A DNA stretch of 57,772 nt from Pirellulales bacterium (GCA_020851115.1 JADZDJ010000146.1:1-57772), one strand, 5' to 3'. Numbered from the stretch's first letter, positions 18,886-28,715 are shown. Notes: generated from the letters alone by a model not told the origin. Made by a program: numbers and translations.

Positions 18886-20511
18886 TCACTCGGCGACGCG
18901 CCAACGCGTGTTAAACAGCCAGATCATCGCCAATAGCAGAGCGATAATCAGTATGCTGGTAAACCCTAAGTAGGAACAATAGAGCGGCAAGTCGCCAGCG
19001 CGATCGGGCATGTCGTTGGAGTCGAATCTCATCGGCACGGCAAACGCGGCGGCGAATGGACTGGTCGAACTCACCGAGCGGACGATCGTCGTGGCGTTGG
19101 ATTTCGGAAAGAACGTCTCGGCGAAAAATCTCGTCGCCAGCGGCAAGCAAAACAGCGCGATGATGATGACATAGGTCGTCATCAGGCTGTGCGCGGTCTT
19201 GCGGAACAGAACCGAGCAAAACATCGCAACGGTGGCCGTGGTGAGGCACGTCATGGCGATGACGACAACGTATGCTACCAACGATGGAAGGTTGGCCCAG
19301 TAATAGGAAACCATCAAGCATGCCAGCAGCACCGGCCAGAGTAAAAACGAGGTCAGCACGCTCGAGACGCGCAGCCCGGACACCAGTTTGCCCCACAGAA
19401 TCTGCCACGGCGAAATCGTTGTCGTCAGGAGCAAATCGAGCGTTTGCCGTTCGCGCTCGCTGGTGACGCTGCCGGCGGAAAACACCGGGCCGACGAGCAT
19501 GTTGAACACCACGACATACGCGATGTAAATCGGCGACCAGGCGGCATGCCAATAGAGACAAACAGCCATCAGCGGGATGGCCAGAAACATGCTGACTTGG
19601 ATTACCAGCCGCAACATCAAGGTGCCTTGGGCGAAAATCTCACTCCGCATTTCCTTGTCGTAAACCGGGTTTGCCCCGTCGGCCAGCAGCGTCGTCCGCT
19701 TGGCCGGGGCGAACAGGCGGTCTGGGAATTGATCGCGCTGAATCACCAGTCCCACGGTGCTTGTGGCTTCTCGATCGAGGTCCACGACTTCGTTCCCTTC
19801 GCTGCCAACATCGGGCGGATGCAACAGTCGGTGCGACGTGGCGGCAAACAGAGCAATGCAAATGGCCGCGGCCATTCCCGGTGCAAAGGTAATCGCCAGA
19901 AACAATCGCACTTCGCCCGATCCCTGAAAGGCGCGCCAAAACAACACGCCAACTATCGACAGCGGCAGGATCAATAAATACGACACGACGAGCGAAGCCG
20001 CGGTTCGCTGGAAATAGCTGCTACATGCGACGCTGATCATGCCAAAGGTGACGACCGACAGCACCAGTGCTAAATAGGCGGCGAGCACTTCATAGATCGA
20101 GACCCCGCCCAGCGGCAGGCAGAGCATCACGATCGGCAGTGACGAGAGAATCAGAATCGCCAGATGTGCAAGCGACGAAAACAACTTGCCAACGACAATG
20201 GCCGCGGGTTTGAGCGGACTGGCCAACAGCATTTCGTACGTCTTGCGTTCTTTTTCGCCGGTGATGGTCCCGGCCGCAAAGCTCGGCGCCATCAGCGAGG
20301 CGATGACGTATTGTCCCAAGAAGAATAAATCGACTAGATCTTGCGTCTCTTTCGACTTGCCCGTCATGTCCATTTGCAAATCCTGCGGCCAAGCCAAAAC
20401 GACAACCGCCCCCAGCAGCGCATTATAGACAAAGAGCAAGACAAACGCCCGAGTCGTCCGCAGATTGACGAGCAGTTCGCGCTGCAGGACGGGGTTTTCG
20501 AGGACGTACAT
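18886..20511 (-). CDS. ABC-2 type transporter permease, tandemly duplicated
   Basis: This 541-residue integral membrane protein contains two copies of the ABC-2 permease core. Copy one has PSFAAGTITGEKERKTYEML and the following SPLKPAAIVVGKL. Copy two has PVFSAGSVTSERERQTLDLL and SPWQILWGKLVSGL. Each is followed by a run of hydrophobic helices, about twelve in total, and the two copies are separated by a soluble stretch at residues 230-290. The E.ER.T motif is the coupling loop that contacts the ATPase. No ATP-binding protein is encoded next to it, so its partner must lie elsewhere. Substrate unknown; related proteins are annotated for Na+, copper or drug export or gliding. Confidence 0.85.
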   Translation of the reverse strand: MYVLENPVLQRELLVNLRTTRAFVLLFVYNALLGAVVVLAWPQDLQMDMTGKSKETQDLVDLFFLGQYVIASLMAPSFAAGTITGEKERKTYEMLLASPLKPAAIVVGKLFSSLAHLAILILSSLPIVMLCLPLGGVSIYEVLAAYLALVLSVVTFGMISVACSSYFQRTAASLVVSYLLILPLSIVGVLFWRAFQGSGEVRLFLAITFAPGMAAAICIALFAATSHRLLHPPDVGSEGNEVVDLDREATSTVGLVIQRDQFPDRLFAPAKRTTLLADGANPVYDKEMRSEIFAQGTLMLRLVIQVSMFLAIPLMAVCLYWHAAWSPIYIAYVVVFNMLVGPVFSAGSVTSERERQTLDLLLTTTISPWQILWGKLVSGLRVSSVLTSFLLWPVLLACLMVSYYWANLPSLVAYVVVIAMTCLTTATVAMFCSVLFRKTAHSLMTTYVIIIALFCLPLATRFFAETFFPKSNATTIVRSVSSTSPFAAAFAVPMRFDSNDMPDRAGDLPLYCSYLGFTSILIIALLLAMIWLFNTRWRVAE

Positions 20512-21072
20512 GGGGTAGCAATAACGAAATCCGAATGGCCAATGACGAATGGCGTTCCAACATCATACTTTCAACGCCAGCGCCCGAAAATTCTCACGCC
20601 CGCTGGAGATTGAAAATCGGGGTTTCATGCGTCATTGTCCTAACGCGGCCGATGGCCGCAACCAAAACGCGTAAGGGTGGCAAGGGGATAAACCAACATG
20701 GCGTCCAACTGGCATCATGGATCGTGCTATCCAATCTCCATCACGAGGTGAACGCCCTGAAGGACGGCAGCCGCATTGTCGCCAAGTTCGTATTCTCCAT
20801 GGTATCCAACTTGTCGTGTTTTTGGCGAGTGACTTTCCAGAGAGATTAGCCGTATGGCGAAGACGCCCCCTTGAACCGTTTTGCCGACGCAGTATTGAAA
20901 ATGCGTTGCAAGAATTTTCGCTACTGGTTGAATCGGCAACCAGCACCGTTGGTGGAACATGCCAAGCAGGCGACCCAGCCAAGTGGCCTGCGAGGCTCCT
21001 CCGGGATAATCGTCGGCGGCTACTTGAGATCGCCTATTGCAGCGACCGATTGCCAATGCACGGGGACTGAAG
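20512..21072. other. Intergenic gap, no convincing gene
   Basis: About 560 bases between the permease start and the end of the large surface-protein gene. Frames on both strands (20717-21070 plus and 20727-21056 minus) are open but rich in Arg, Cys and His with no recognisable pattern, as expected of shadows in GC-rich DNA. A short segment at 20530-20560 repeats the phrase AATGGC with variations. The permease promoter should lie near 20512-20600, but no clear pair was seen. Confidence 0.4.
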
Positions 21073-24000
21073 TCAACCGCGCCGACGACGGCATTGCCAG
21101 CAGCCGAAGGCGCTCACGAGTCCGAGCACGATTCCACACGGTTCCGGCACCGTCGCGATTACGCTGGCCGCCGGGGTAGTTGGAAAGTTCGTCTGCCACC
21201 AGGTAAAGTCTGCGCCGTCCACATCGCCGTCGCCATCAGCATCACCGGTGCTTCGGGTGTGGCCGCTGGCCGCGGGAAAGTTGGCCTGCCAGACGACAAA
21301 ATCCGCGCCATCGACGTCATAATCACCATCGAAGTCTCCGAGAATTGCCGGCGGGCCAATGACTTGAATGGTTCCCTCATGGTCGCCAAACATGGATTTC
21401 CATGCCAGCGGTCCAGGGAGATCGGGCAATTCGATCGCCGAAAACGAGCCGTCGATGCTGTCGGCAAGGAGCAGTGTAAACGAATCGTTAACAAAGGGCG
21501 TGAAACCATCGGCAAGCGACACTCGTAGGAGACCGTCCAAATGTAGTGAGCCGCTGACGGACAGCACATCGTATTGACTTCCTGGCGCTGTGCCGCCGAG
21601 TTGGAGATCGAGTACGGAGCTTGTCCCCAGCGCGACATTGCCTCCCATGTTCATCGCTGCTGCGCTAATCCCAGGCGACACCTTGCCGTGAAATTCGATA
21701 TTGCCGGGGCCGCTAATGCCCGATCCGGAATAGTTGCCCAAAAAAGTGGCCGACGAACCGCCCGACACATTGAACAAGGCGTCGGCATCGCTAGTGACAT
21801 CGTTCCAAAATGTCACGTTCGATCCGCTCAATACGCGAATTCCACCGAGCAATGTTGCTTGATTATGCACACCGCCGAATACTTCCGAAGTTCCTCCGGA
21901 GAAATTCATTTGGCCGGCGTTGGCTATTCCCGTGCCTCCGGCGAAAATCGCCCCATGCCCGCTGATGATACCAGCCGCGTTCACCAGTGGCTGAAAAAAA
22001 TCGATCGTGCCTGCTTGCAAGTTGATGCGACCCGTATTGACGGCGCCGCCGATGAACGTCAGCGTTTTGTCGGCTTCTGCTCGAATCTCGCCGCCGGCCA
22101 AGTTATTCATGGCGGCAACAATTCGCCCCTCGCCGCGCAATAATCCAAAATTGTTGACGGCGGACGCATGCAGCGTTGCGGCCGGGCCGGTGAGATTCGT
22201 TTCCCCCGAGTTGTTGAAGGCTCCGGTCGTAAACGAAGCTCCGCCATCGATCGCAAAATAGGCAGCCGACTGTACCTCTGTTTTTACGACTGGATTGAGT
22301 ATGCGTCCGGCTCCGAGAGTCCATGCGCTTCCCAGCGGGCCCGTCGATCCAATCGTCAAGCCTTGAGCGCCGGTGATTCGCAGCGTGCCGCCAGTAAAGG
22401 CAAATGTGCCGTCGTTCACCAGTTGCCCGGTCGTCAGCGATCCGCCTGCCAGCGTGAGTGTATTGAGCGGATGGATGGTCGTTGTGCCGTCGAGTGTTAC
22501 ATACTGATTCGTTGCTATCGTGGGGCTTGGACCGAATGGCTGATCGGCTCCGGTGTTCAAATTGCCGAAAAACGTCACTGCGCCGGAGGTGAGTTGAATG
22601 GCTCCGCCATCGGCGTTCAGTGTACCTAGGTGGGCCGAACCGCCAGTCATCTGAATCATCCCTTGAGGGCGAAGCGTCGTGGAGCTTCCGGATGCGTCGA
22701 GCGACGTTCCCGCAGGCAAATTCACTTGCCCGCCGCTGGCCACGACCAGCCCACCGGGAGCTTCCAGCGAATTGCCGTCGGATAGGTTGACCTGCGAATC
22801 GTATTGAATCGCGAGAGTTCCGTGTATTTGAAGTTCAGAAAGTGGGCCGATCAGGTTATAAACGCCTCTGGCGCCCGTGGCATAATCGCCGGCGATTTCC
22901 GCCCGGCCGCCGTTTTGGATCGCAAACTGTTTGTCCGGCGCTAGCTCGAAGGTGCTGCCGGCCGCGACATTCAGCAGGCCGCCGTCAATGAGAACATTTC
23001 CGCCTGCCGTGAAGTCGCCTTGGCTCGATGCACCACCGATATTGATCGTGGCTGTTTTGAGGATCGCTACCGCGGCGCCGTCGAGCGAAACCAATCGAGC
23101 ACCGTCCGAAGAAGTTCCGACATTCACCGTGACCAATCCCGTAGAATTGCTGCCGAATGTAGCATTTGCGATACGCAACAATGAATCGGCACCCTGAACT
23201 TCGAAATTGGCAGAGCTATTGCCGCCCGCTATGGGTGCTACGATGATCGAATTGATTGTCAAACTCGCGCCGGAAGTAATGTTAACGTTCGCGACATTCC
23301 CGCTGAGTTGATCGGCCACCGACACAAAGTCAAAATTGCCTTGTGCCCGATGGCTGAAGGTGACATTCGCTGAATTGCTATCGCGGCCCCATCGTCCGAC
23401 GGACCCAGATGCAGACGAGGATTCGCCGTCGATCAGCAGGACGCCATTCCCTTGGGTGCCAACATCGAGTTGCCCTGAAAAGTTCAACGTGCCGCCATTC
23501 GCGACCGACATTTGGCCGCCATCGACAATGGATATCGATCCATTCCACCTCGAATTTGGGCCGGTGACTGTCACCACGGAGTTCAACGGAGTGGCAAAAC
23601 CATCGCACCAGACGTCTCCGCCATTCTCCACGGTGATGGAGCTCCCGTTACTAAGGTGAAATCGATCGCCTGGTATCGCGAGCGTGCCGCCGTCGATCAG
23701 GACGTTGCCTCCGACGGAGATCTCGCTCTCTGACAAAAATCCTGTGCCGAGCGCAGCTCCGGCATTGACCACTAGTTCATTCCCAACGTTAAGATAAACT
23801 GGTGTGCCCAAATCGTTTCCAAGTTGCAGCACGGTTTCGGCTCCCGAAATCGTCACATGGTGATTGCCTCCCGGGGCGGTCACATTAAGTGTCTTGACGC
23901 CCCCCACGCTCATCAACGTGACCTCTCCTGCGGTCAACGCCAGATCCTTGATTGCGGCTGGGGCGCTGGAGAAGGCGATGTTATACGGAGCCTGAAGGCT

Positions 24001-25323
24001 TCCAACAGCCAAGAGAACCGAGTCTGACACGCCCGGAGCAGAACCGTCTAACCAACGGGAGTCGTCGGACCAGTCGCCATCGACGGCGGCTTTCCATGTA
24101 TCCGGTGCAGTCGCATTGACCGAAACGATTCCGCTGGAGTTCAGTTGCGACAGATCCCACCTTAGCCCGCCATTCAATGCCGGTAGGACGAGCGAAGAAA
24201 ACCCGCCTTGAATCGCAGAGCCGAGAATGTCAAACGAATCTCCCGGCTGCGGCGAATAGTTGTTCGTCAGCGATAACTGTAACGATCCATGAAAGCTGGT
24301 CGTACCAGTGGTAGTTAGCTTGCCGTACAGCGACGATGAAGCCAATTGGACGTCTAATTCTCCCGAATCTGAGTAATTTCCCTGCAACACAAGCCCCGAT
24401 GACGACGGTTTCAGATGCACGGTGCCGAAATTGAAAAAATTCTCGGCGATCACTGTGCCATCTCCAGTGAATGATCCGTGATTTTCCAATTGCCACCCGA
24501 CATCGAGTTTGGCTTGATTGGTTAGGGCGAGGGTTGCCCCTGACCCGACATAGAAATATTCGGTGTTCATCCACTGCGATCCAGCACCATCGATTGTCGC
24601 ACTGCCATGTGAGTAGATGGATCCCGACCTGCTCGAAACGCTGCCACCTGTGGTAATCGACAAGGCGCCTTCGCCGTCGTTTCCAATATGAAAGTATTCA
24701 GCATTATTCCACGTTGATCCCGGCCCCTCGACATTGACGAAGCCGTGGCTGTTGTCTCCGGCGCCGAGAATTGCCGGAAGGTGATTGTTTACGACGGCAC
24801 CGTTTTGAATGTTGAGCGTACCGGTTCCACCCGAAACGCCAATGGCAAATTCCTGATAGTCTTCGCCAACGATGTTGAGAGAGCCTGCCAACACATCGAG
24901 CCTGCCGTTGGAGTTGACTCCGGATCCGATCCGCAGTTCTGTGGCGTTCAGACTCGCTAATTGAGTCTTGAGAGTCGCCGACGATGCGCTCCAAGCGGCA
25001 ATCGAAAGATCGCCTGCAAAAAAGTCGCGCGGGCCGTCCAGCGATTGGAGTGTGACTTCGCTCGTCGTGATGTAGGTCGCTCGTGCGGTGGCGTCTGCAT
25101 TGAACGACACCGTAAAGGACACATCGCCGCGATCGAAGATGGCGTCGTCGTTGACTCCAGGGACTGGGCCGTTCCAATTCAGCGGATCGCCAAATAAACC
25201 GCTACTATCGGTGTTCCATTCGCTCGCGTACAAGTTGAATGCAATCGTTGGCGTGGCGACCGCACAAACAATTGCAACGGCGGCGCGCAGCATGCGCGCC
25301 GACGCCGTAAGACGCCTCTTCAT
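21073..25323 (-). CDS. Giant secreted beta-strand-repeat protein with dockerin-like and PEP-CTERM C-terminus
   Basis: This 1416-residue protein has a signal peptide (MKRRLTASARMLRAAVAIVC and on to residue 33). A very long region of short beta-strand repeats rich in Gly, Ser, Thr and Asn follows (LNIQNGAVVNNHLPAILG and similar), matching the autotransporter-associated or pectate-lyase-like solenoid type. Near residues 1330-1385 are two EF-hand-like repeats (GDFDGDYDVDGADFVVWQ and DADGDGDVDGADFTWWQ), the Ca-binding pattern of dockerins. The end is a PEP-CTERM anchor: VPEP at about 1392, a hydrophobic helix and a basic CRRRRG tail. There is no outer-membrane barrel, so it is not a true autotransporter. 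AAGGGAG lies 9 bases before the ATG. Likely a cell-surface adhesin or matrix protein. Confidence 0.85.
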   Translation of the reverse strand: MKRRLTASARMLRAAVAIVCAVATPTIAFNLYASEWNTDSSGLFGDPLNWNGPVPGVNDDAIFDRGDVSFTVSFNADATARATYITTSEVTLQSLDGPRDFFAGDLSIAAWSASSATLKTQLASLNATELRIGSGVNSNGRLDVLAGSLNIVGEDYQEFAIGVSGGTGTLNIQNGAVVNNHLPAILGAGDNSHGFVNVEGPGSTWNNAEYFHIGNDGEGALSITTGGSVSSRSGSIYSHGSATIDGAGSQWMNTEYFYVGSGATLALTNQAKLDVGWQLENHGSFTGDGTVIAENFFNFGTVHLKPSSSGLVLQGNYSDSGELDVQLASSSLYGKLTTTGTTSFHGSLQLSLTNNYSPQPGDSFDILGSAIQGGFSSLVLPALNGGLRWDLSQLNSSGIVSVNATAPDTWKAAVDGDWSDDSRWLDGSAPGVSDSVLLAVGSLQAPYNIAFSSAPAAIKDLALTAGEVTLMSVGGVKTLNVTAPGGNHHVTISGAETVLQLGNDLGTPVYLNVGNELVVNAGAALGTGFLSESEISVGGNVLIDGGTLAIPGDRFHLSNGSSITVENGGDVWCDGFATPLNSVVTVTGPNSRWNGSISIVDGGQMSVANGGTLNFSGQLDVGTQGNGVLLIDGESSSASGSVGRWGRDSNSANVTFSHRAQGNFDFVSVADQLSGNVANVNITSGASLTINSIIVAPIAGGNSSANFEVQGADSLLRIANATFGSNSTGLVTVNVGTSSDGARLVSLDGAAVAILKTATINIGGASSQGDFTAGGNVLIDGGLLNVAAGSTFELAPDKQFAIQNGGRAEIAGDYATGARGVYNLIGPLSELQIHGTLAIQYDSQVNLSDGNSLEAPGGLVVASGGQVNLPAGTSLDASGSSTTLRPQGMIQMTGGSAHLGTLNADGGAIQLTSGAVTFFGNLNTGADQPFGPSPTIATNQYVTLDGTTTIHPLNTLTLAGGSLTTGQLVNDGTFAFTGGTLRITGAQGLTIGSTGPLGSAWTLGAGRILNPVVKTEVQSAAYFAIDGGASFTTGAFNNSGETNLTGPAATLHASAVNNFGLLRGEGRIVAAMNNLAGGEIRAEADKTLTFIGGAVNTGRINLQAGTIDFFQPLVNAAGIISGHGAIFAGGTGIANAGQMNFSGGTSEVFGGVHNQATLLGGIRVLSGSNVTFWNDVTSDADALFNVSGGSSATFLGNYSGSGISGPGNIEFHGKVSPGISAAAMNMGGNVALGTSSVLDLQLGGTAPGSQYDVLSVSGSLHLDGLLRVSLADGFTPFVNDSFTLLLADSIDGSFSAIELPDLPGPLAWKSMFGDHEGTIQVIGPPAILGDFDGDYDVDGADFVVWQANFPAASGHTRSTGDADGDGDVDGADFTWWQTNFPTTPAASVIATVPEPCGIVLGLVSAFGCWQCRRRRG

Positions 25324-25649
25324 GGCACTGCTCCCTTAAAAAAAGTCCCTTTGCCCCTAGGTCTGATTCCACGAGAGGGTGGGCAAGATGCCTGTTCCGG
25401 GCGTTCAATATACCCGACCGTGGGGAGAATGCAAATAGATTTTTCAGCCAGCGGTCGCTCGGTTTTTCTTGCCGCGGCAAGTCGCCCACGGCTTGCGTTC
25501 AACCAGTTGAGTCCGACGTCGGTCATTCATTTCCAATCCGGCTGGCCTGCCCAAACCTGCGGGTAAAGTCCTAGCTTATACCACGGCGATGGTTACAATC
25601 CTCGGTAGGGGAATCTGGATGTGAGAAGCATGGTTGTCTGGATTGTGCC
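25324..25649. other. Divergent intergenic region with a 14-base perfect palindrome
   Basis: This 326-base gap separates the surface-protein gene from the small plus-strand gene. It contains CTTGCCGCGGCAAG at 25468-25481, a perfect palindrome that could be a regulator site, since both flanking genes start away from it. A TTTTT run lies on its left side, but no terminator geometry results. No open frame with protein character was seen. Confidence 0.5.
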
Positions 25650-26114
25650 ATGACACTGGGAACAACGAAGTCTCGATACAAGCTGCTCGCCTTCGCCGCA
25701 TTGCTCGCCGCAGCATGTGCCGCGCTGGCGTTCGTTCTGCTGAGCCACCACTGGACGGCAAGCCCGTCGAGCAATTCGATTCTGGTGATCAAGCCATATT
25801 GGTACAATGGCACTTGGGTATTCGACGACCCAGACGTCAAGCTCAAGCGAGAACCGTTCGTTGCCGGCGTGCCAGAGATGATCGACGTGCTGATTAGAGA
25901 CATTCCTCAAGCGAAGGACGGATTTCGTTTGACGTTCTCTGCGAATCCATTTCCAGGACACCAGTACAAGCTAACCTGGCTCCGCGGGGATCAAACCGGG
26001 AATTTCTACAAACTCGACGATCCGCCAATGGAAGGTTGGATTTGCCCGGCGATGTTCAAGTATTACCGCGAAGCGCCCAAGGCGTTGTACGTGAAGGCGG
26101 ATGCGCTGAAATAA
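25650..26114 (+). CDS. Small membrane-anchored protein resembling DUF6717
   Basis: This 154-residue protein has one N-terminal transmembrane helix (LLAFAALLAAACAALAFVLL, residues 13-32), then a soluble domain beginning LVIKPYWYNGTWVFDDP. The rest includes REPFVAGVPEMIDVLI, FSANPFPGHQYKLTWLRG and a late WICPAMFKYYREAPKALYV. This order matches what I remember of DUF6717, a family of unknown function that uses the PYW.NGTWVFDD and EPFV.G.PEMID pattern. It probably faces the periplasm. The identity is from memory, not a search. The ATG has no obvious ribosome binding site. Confidence 0.7.
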   Translation: MTLGTTKSRYKLLAFAALLAAACAALAFVLLSHHWTASPSSNSILVIKPYWYNGTWVFDDPDVKLKREPFVAGVPEMIDVLIRDIPQAKDGFRLTFSANPFPGHQYKLTWLRGDQTGNFYKLDDPPMEGWICPAMFKYYREAPKALYVKADALK

Positions 26115-26127
26115 AGCTCAGCATGCT

Positions 26128-26595
26128 CTACCGGCGTGTGCGCAAACGCGACTGCACGGGTGGCATCGGTGATAGTTGCCAGCCTTTGAGTTCCGAGGTG
26201 AGCGATTTTAATTGTTCGGGGTCGAATTCAGAGATCGGCGAGTTGCGGAATTGGCGCTCCAGCTCGCGCTGGTTGGTGATGATCGAGTCGGTCATGAACT
26301 TGTCAAACGTCTGGTCGGAGCTTGCTCCGCCCATCCGCAGGAACCAATCGATCGGGGCGCTTCGCTTGCCGGAGCCGAGCGAAGCGAGCATCGGTACGGC
26401 GATCGCGATTACGCAGAAAATCGCAGCACCGGCGGCGGCGATCGAGACATATTTGGTGGATTGTTCCAAGGGGTGCGGCCGTTTGGAAACTGGAGCCGCG
26501 GCAGACTCCGCTGCTTTCAAGGCCGCCGACGCTTCGGCGCGCGTTCGTTCGGCCTGCTCGGCGTATTTGGTGGATAGGAGTTCAACTTCGGCCAT
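26128..26595 (-). CDS. Hypothetical single-pass membrane protein
   Basis: This 155-residue protein starts at MAEVELL because GAGGGGG lies 7 bases before that ATG; a longer frame from 26619 adds eight codons without support. Residues 1-40 form an Ala/Glu-rich probable coiled coil (TRAEASAALKAAESAAAP). One transmembrane helix follows (YVSIAAAGAAIFCVIAIAVP). The C-terminal 75 residues carry FDKFMTDSIITNQRELERQF and a basic end SRLRTRR. It ends convergently 13 bases from the previous plus-strand gene. No family recognised. Confidence 0.6.
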   Translation of the reverse strand: MAEVELLSTKYAEQAERTRAEASAALKAAESAAAPVSKRPHPLEQSTKYVSIAAAGAAIFCVIAIAVPMLASLGSGKRSAPIDWFLRMGGASSDQTFDKFMTDSIITNQRELERQFRNSPISEFDPEQLKSLTSELKGWQLSPMPPVQSRLRTRR

Positions 26596-26646
26596 GGCGA
26601 TACCCCCTCGAATCAACAAATCAACAAACGACTCACCTAGGATAGT

Positions 26647-27230
26647 CTAGCTTATTTCCGTATGCTGAATCTCCTTGAGTAAGACGCATCGGTGATACGC
26701 CTCGCTCAGTTGCGTTTCGATCTGTGATAATCTGGCGATGAACGAGAGCGCCGCGTTGGCGCGCAGCGGATCATTGTCGCGCGCCTGATACCAGTAGCGC
26801 CGCGTATGAATCCCGCAGGCGACTTCGCGCACCTGGTTTCCCGCGTAGATTCCGTCGTATTCCAAGTAGACGTCCGCTTGCAAATAACCTTTGAATCCCG
26901 CCAAAAAATGCTCTGGCTCGTCGCGCTCGAGCGAGAACGTAAAATCGTAGACCGCGTAAGGATGCAGCCAATCCCCCAGATACGGCCAGAACTTGCAAGT
27001 CCGTGTCGTCCCTCGGCCGGGTTCGATCATCTTAATCGAAGTGTCGTTGGTGTGAATCGCTTTCGATTGCCCGTGAACTGCTGCGCGACAGCTTGATGGC
27101 GCGCTTCCGCTTCCGTGAGCTTGGCGCTCGCGTGATCGAGCTCGTGCTGGGACTGCGCGAGTAGCGCTTTCAATCGCTGGTTTTCACGCTCAAGTTCGCT
27201 GGCCTGCTTGCCGAGTGATATGCAGCACCA
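26647..27230 (-). pseudogene. Truncated, frameshifted IS66-type transposase remnant
   Basis: The frame 26647-27030 encodes a slice of an IS66 (DDE) transposase core: IHTNDTSIKMIEPGRG just upstream in frame (first catalytic Asp region), then TCKFWPYLGDW, EHFLAGFKGYLQADVY with YDGIYAG, and EVACGIHTRRYW where the second Asp and the W-H-R region of IS66 proteins fall. It stops after LSFIARLSQIETQL, so the catalytic Glu part is gone. In another frame, ending in TGA at 27027-27029, 27030-27215 encodes a coiled coil (SELERENQRLKALLAQSQ, then EAEARHQAVAQQF), the typical IS66 N-terminus. The zinc-binding middle is missing, so an internal deletion plus frameshift joined the two ends. Confidence 0.75.
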
Positions 27231-27289
27231 GCCAAAAGGGTTTCAGCTTTTTTTGCAAAAAAAATTTACCCAGCGGAAGTTGCTCCAGC

Positions 27290-27532
27290 TCACGTGGTCA
27301 AGCTGAATCGTTTGCGGCGCCCCGCAGCAACATCATCAGTTCGTCGCCCCCTCTCGACGGTGAACGACGAGAGTGCCTCGCGCATCAATGTTAACAGTAC
27401 CTCGACATCCAGTGGCAACTGTAGTTCTCTACTCGCGGCAACTGCTTGCCGCGCGATCCGCCGAACGTTGCCGCGCGGCTTGCTAACTCGAGGAAATACA
27501 CATTCCCGGAATGTAAACTCCGGGAGAAGGAG
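27290..27532 (-). pseudogene. Possible N-terminal remnant of a second transposase
   Basis: A frame open from 27532 down to the TGA at 27290 reads NVRRIARQAVAASREL, QLPLDVEVLLTLMREAL and SSFTVERGRR. The helical LPLDVEVLLTLMREAL piece recalls the start of mutator (IS256-like) transposases, but the identity is weak. It has no start codon with a ribosome site and ends within 50 residues of the recognisable part. It abuts the IS66 remnant across a poly-T/poly-A inverted repeat (seven T, GC, eight A at 27248-27264), suggesting a patch of decayed insertion sequences. Confidence 0.3.
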
Positions 27533-27752
27533 CTACCACTTTTTCAACTAAGTTCGGGACATTTCCTATCGAAGCCCGGATGTGGCATTTTGAAAGTCTT
27601 TATTACGCTACACCGACAGATCAAGAAGTCCTGAAAATTCCGCAAGAATTCATTGGCAACGGTTGGCGGATTGGAATATTCGAGAGTTGGGAGTAGTCTA
27701 TTTGGAATTGCCCTGCAAAATCGGCTGATTTCTCTTCTTTCGTGAGAAAACT

Positions 27753-28583
27753 ATGCTTCGAGCGATCCTATCGAGTCTTGTCGCAACTCAAATCGTTGGC
27801 GGTACAGCGGCGTTTGCCCAACTTGGCGGTTACAGCCCCTACGCTGCGCAACAACAACCCCCAGTTTCCGCGGACGGTAAGATCAATTGGAGCACGTTCT
27901 ATAAGTCGGCGCAGCTTGAAGCCAAATACGAATGGCTGTGGCAAATGGGTGCGTGCGGCAATACGAACAAGCGAATTACCATACCGGTAGCGCAAAACAA
28001 ACTCGATGTCAACAAGCTGCTAGAGGGAGCCGTAGAAGGCGAAGTCGTAAAGCTGGGCGACGGTGTCTTAACGATGATCGACAAGGATCGTCGACCTCTG
28101 GGGGTCGTTCTTCATCCTGCCGGCGTTACTCATGTTGAAATCACCGGCCCCATGCCGGCAACAAGGCTAAAAAAAGGAATGAACGTGCGGTTTGAAACTA
28201 GCGTCGATCAGCATGGTCACAGTGAACAGCCTTTGATCAAGCTCGACGTGATTACGCTTACGAAAAATTCGAGACCGTCGACGATTCGACCCAACTCAAA
28301 GCAAATCATCGTCGGGCAGGTGATCGATCTTCGCGACGGGCAATTGCGAGTCAGGGTGCGGTCGGGCGCGCTGACGCGACTGATTGTGCCGCTCGAAGAA
28401 AATGCCGTTGCCAATTTGGATGCGTCCGACATCCGGCTTGCCGCCTCCGGCGATCAGATCGAAGTCAAGGGACATCTATGGGATGGCGTCGGTTCGAATA
28501 TGGGCCCCACGGTGTTTGCCGATGAAATCATCCTGAAGCGGCCTCTCTCTCCAAGCCACGCATCTCTGACGTTTGCAAACTGA
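27753..28583 (+). CDS. Secreted hypothetical protein
   Basis: This 276-residue protein has a signal peptide ending TAAFA before QLGGYSPY. A Pro/Gln-rich linker (YAAQQQPPVS) comes next, then a globular part with two similar beta-rich blocks: GAVEGEVVKLGDGVLTMIDK with KKGMNVRFETSV, and IIVGQVIDLRDGQLRVRVRS with GDQIEVKGHLWDG. Both blocks read like small OB- or SH3-like barrels, so the protein may be an internal duplication. No catalytic motif or known family is recognised. It probably acts in the periplasm. It stands alone, downstream of the transposase remnants. Confidence 0.7.
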   Translation: MLRAILSSLVATQIVGGTAAFAQLGGYSPYAAQQQPPVSADGKINWSTFYKSAQLEAKYEWLWQMGACGNTNKRITIPVAQNKLDVNKLLEGAVEGEVVKLGDGVLTMIDKDRRPLGVVLHPAGVTHVEITGPMPATRLKKGMNVRFETSVDQHGHSEQPLIKLDVITLTKNSRPSTIRPNSKQIIVGQVIDLRDGQLRVRVRSGALTRLIVPLEENAVANLDASDIRLAASGDQIEVKGHLWDGVGSNMGPTVFADEIILKRPLSPSHASLTFAN

Positions 28584-28715
28584 CCGAAATAGCCGTTCTT
28601 AACCTGCAGTCGGGATAAACCAAACCCCGATCCACGTTTTGCGAGCGTTCCACAACTGCTTGCGGATGGGCGCAGCTCGGAATAACAGGTTCCATTCTCG
28701 GCAGCGCATCATTCA

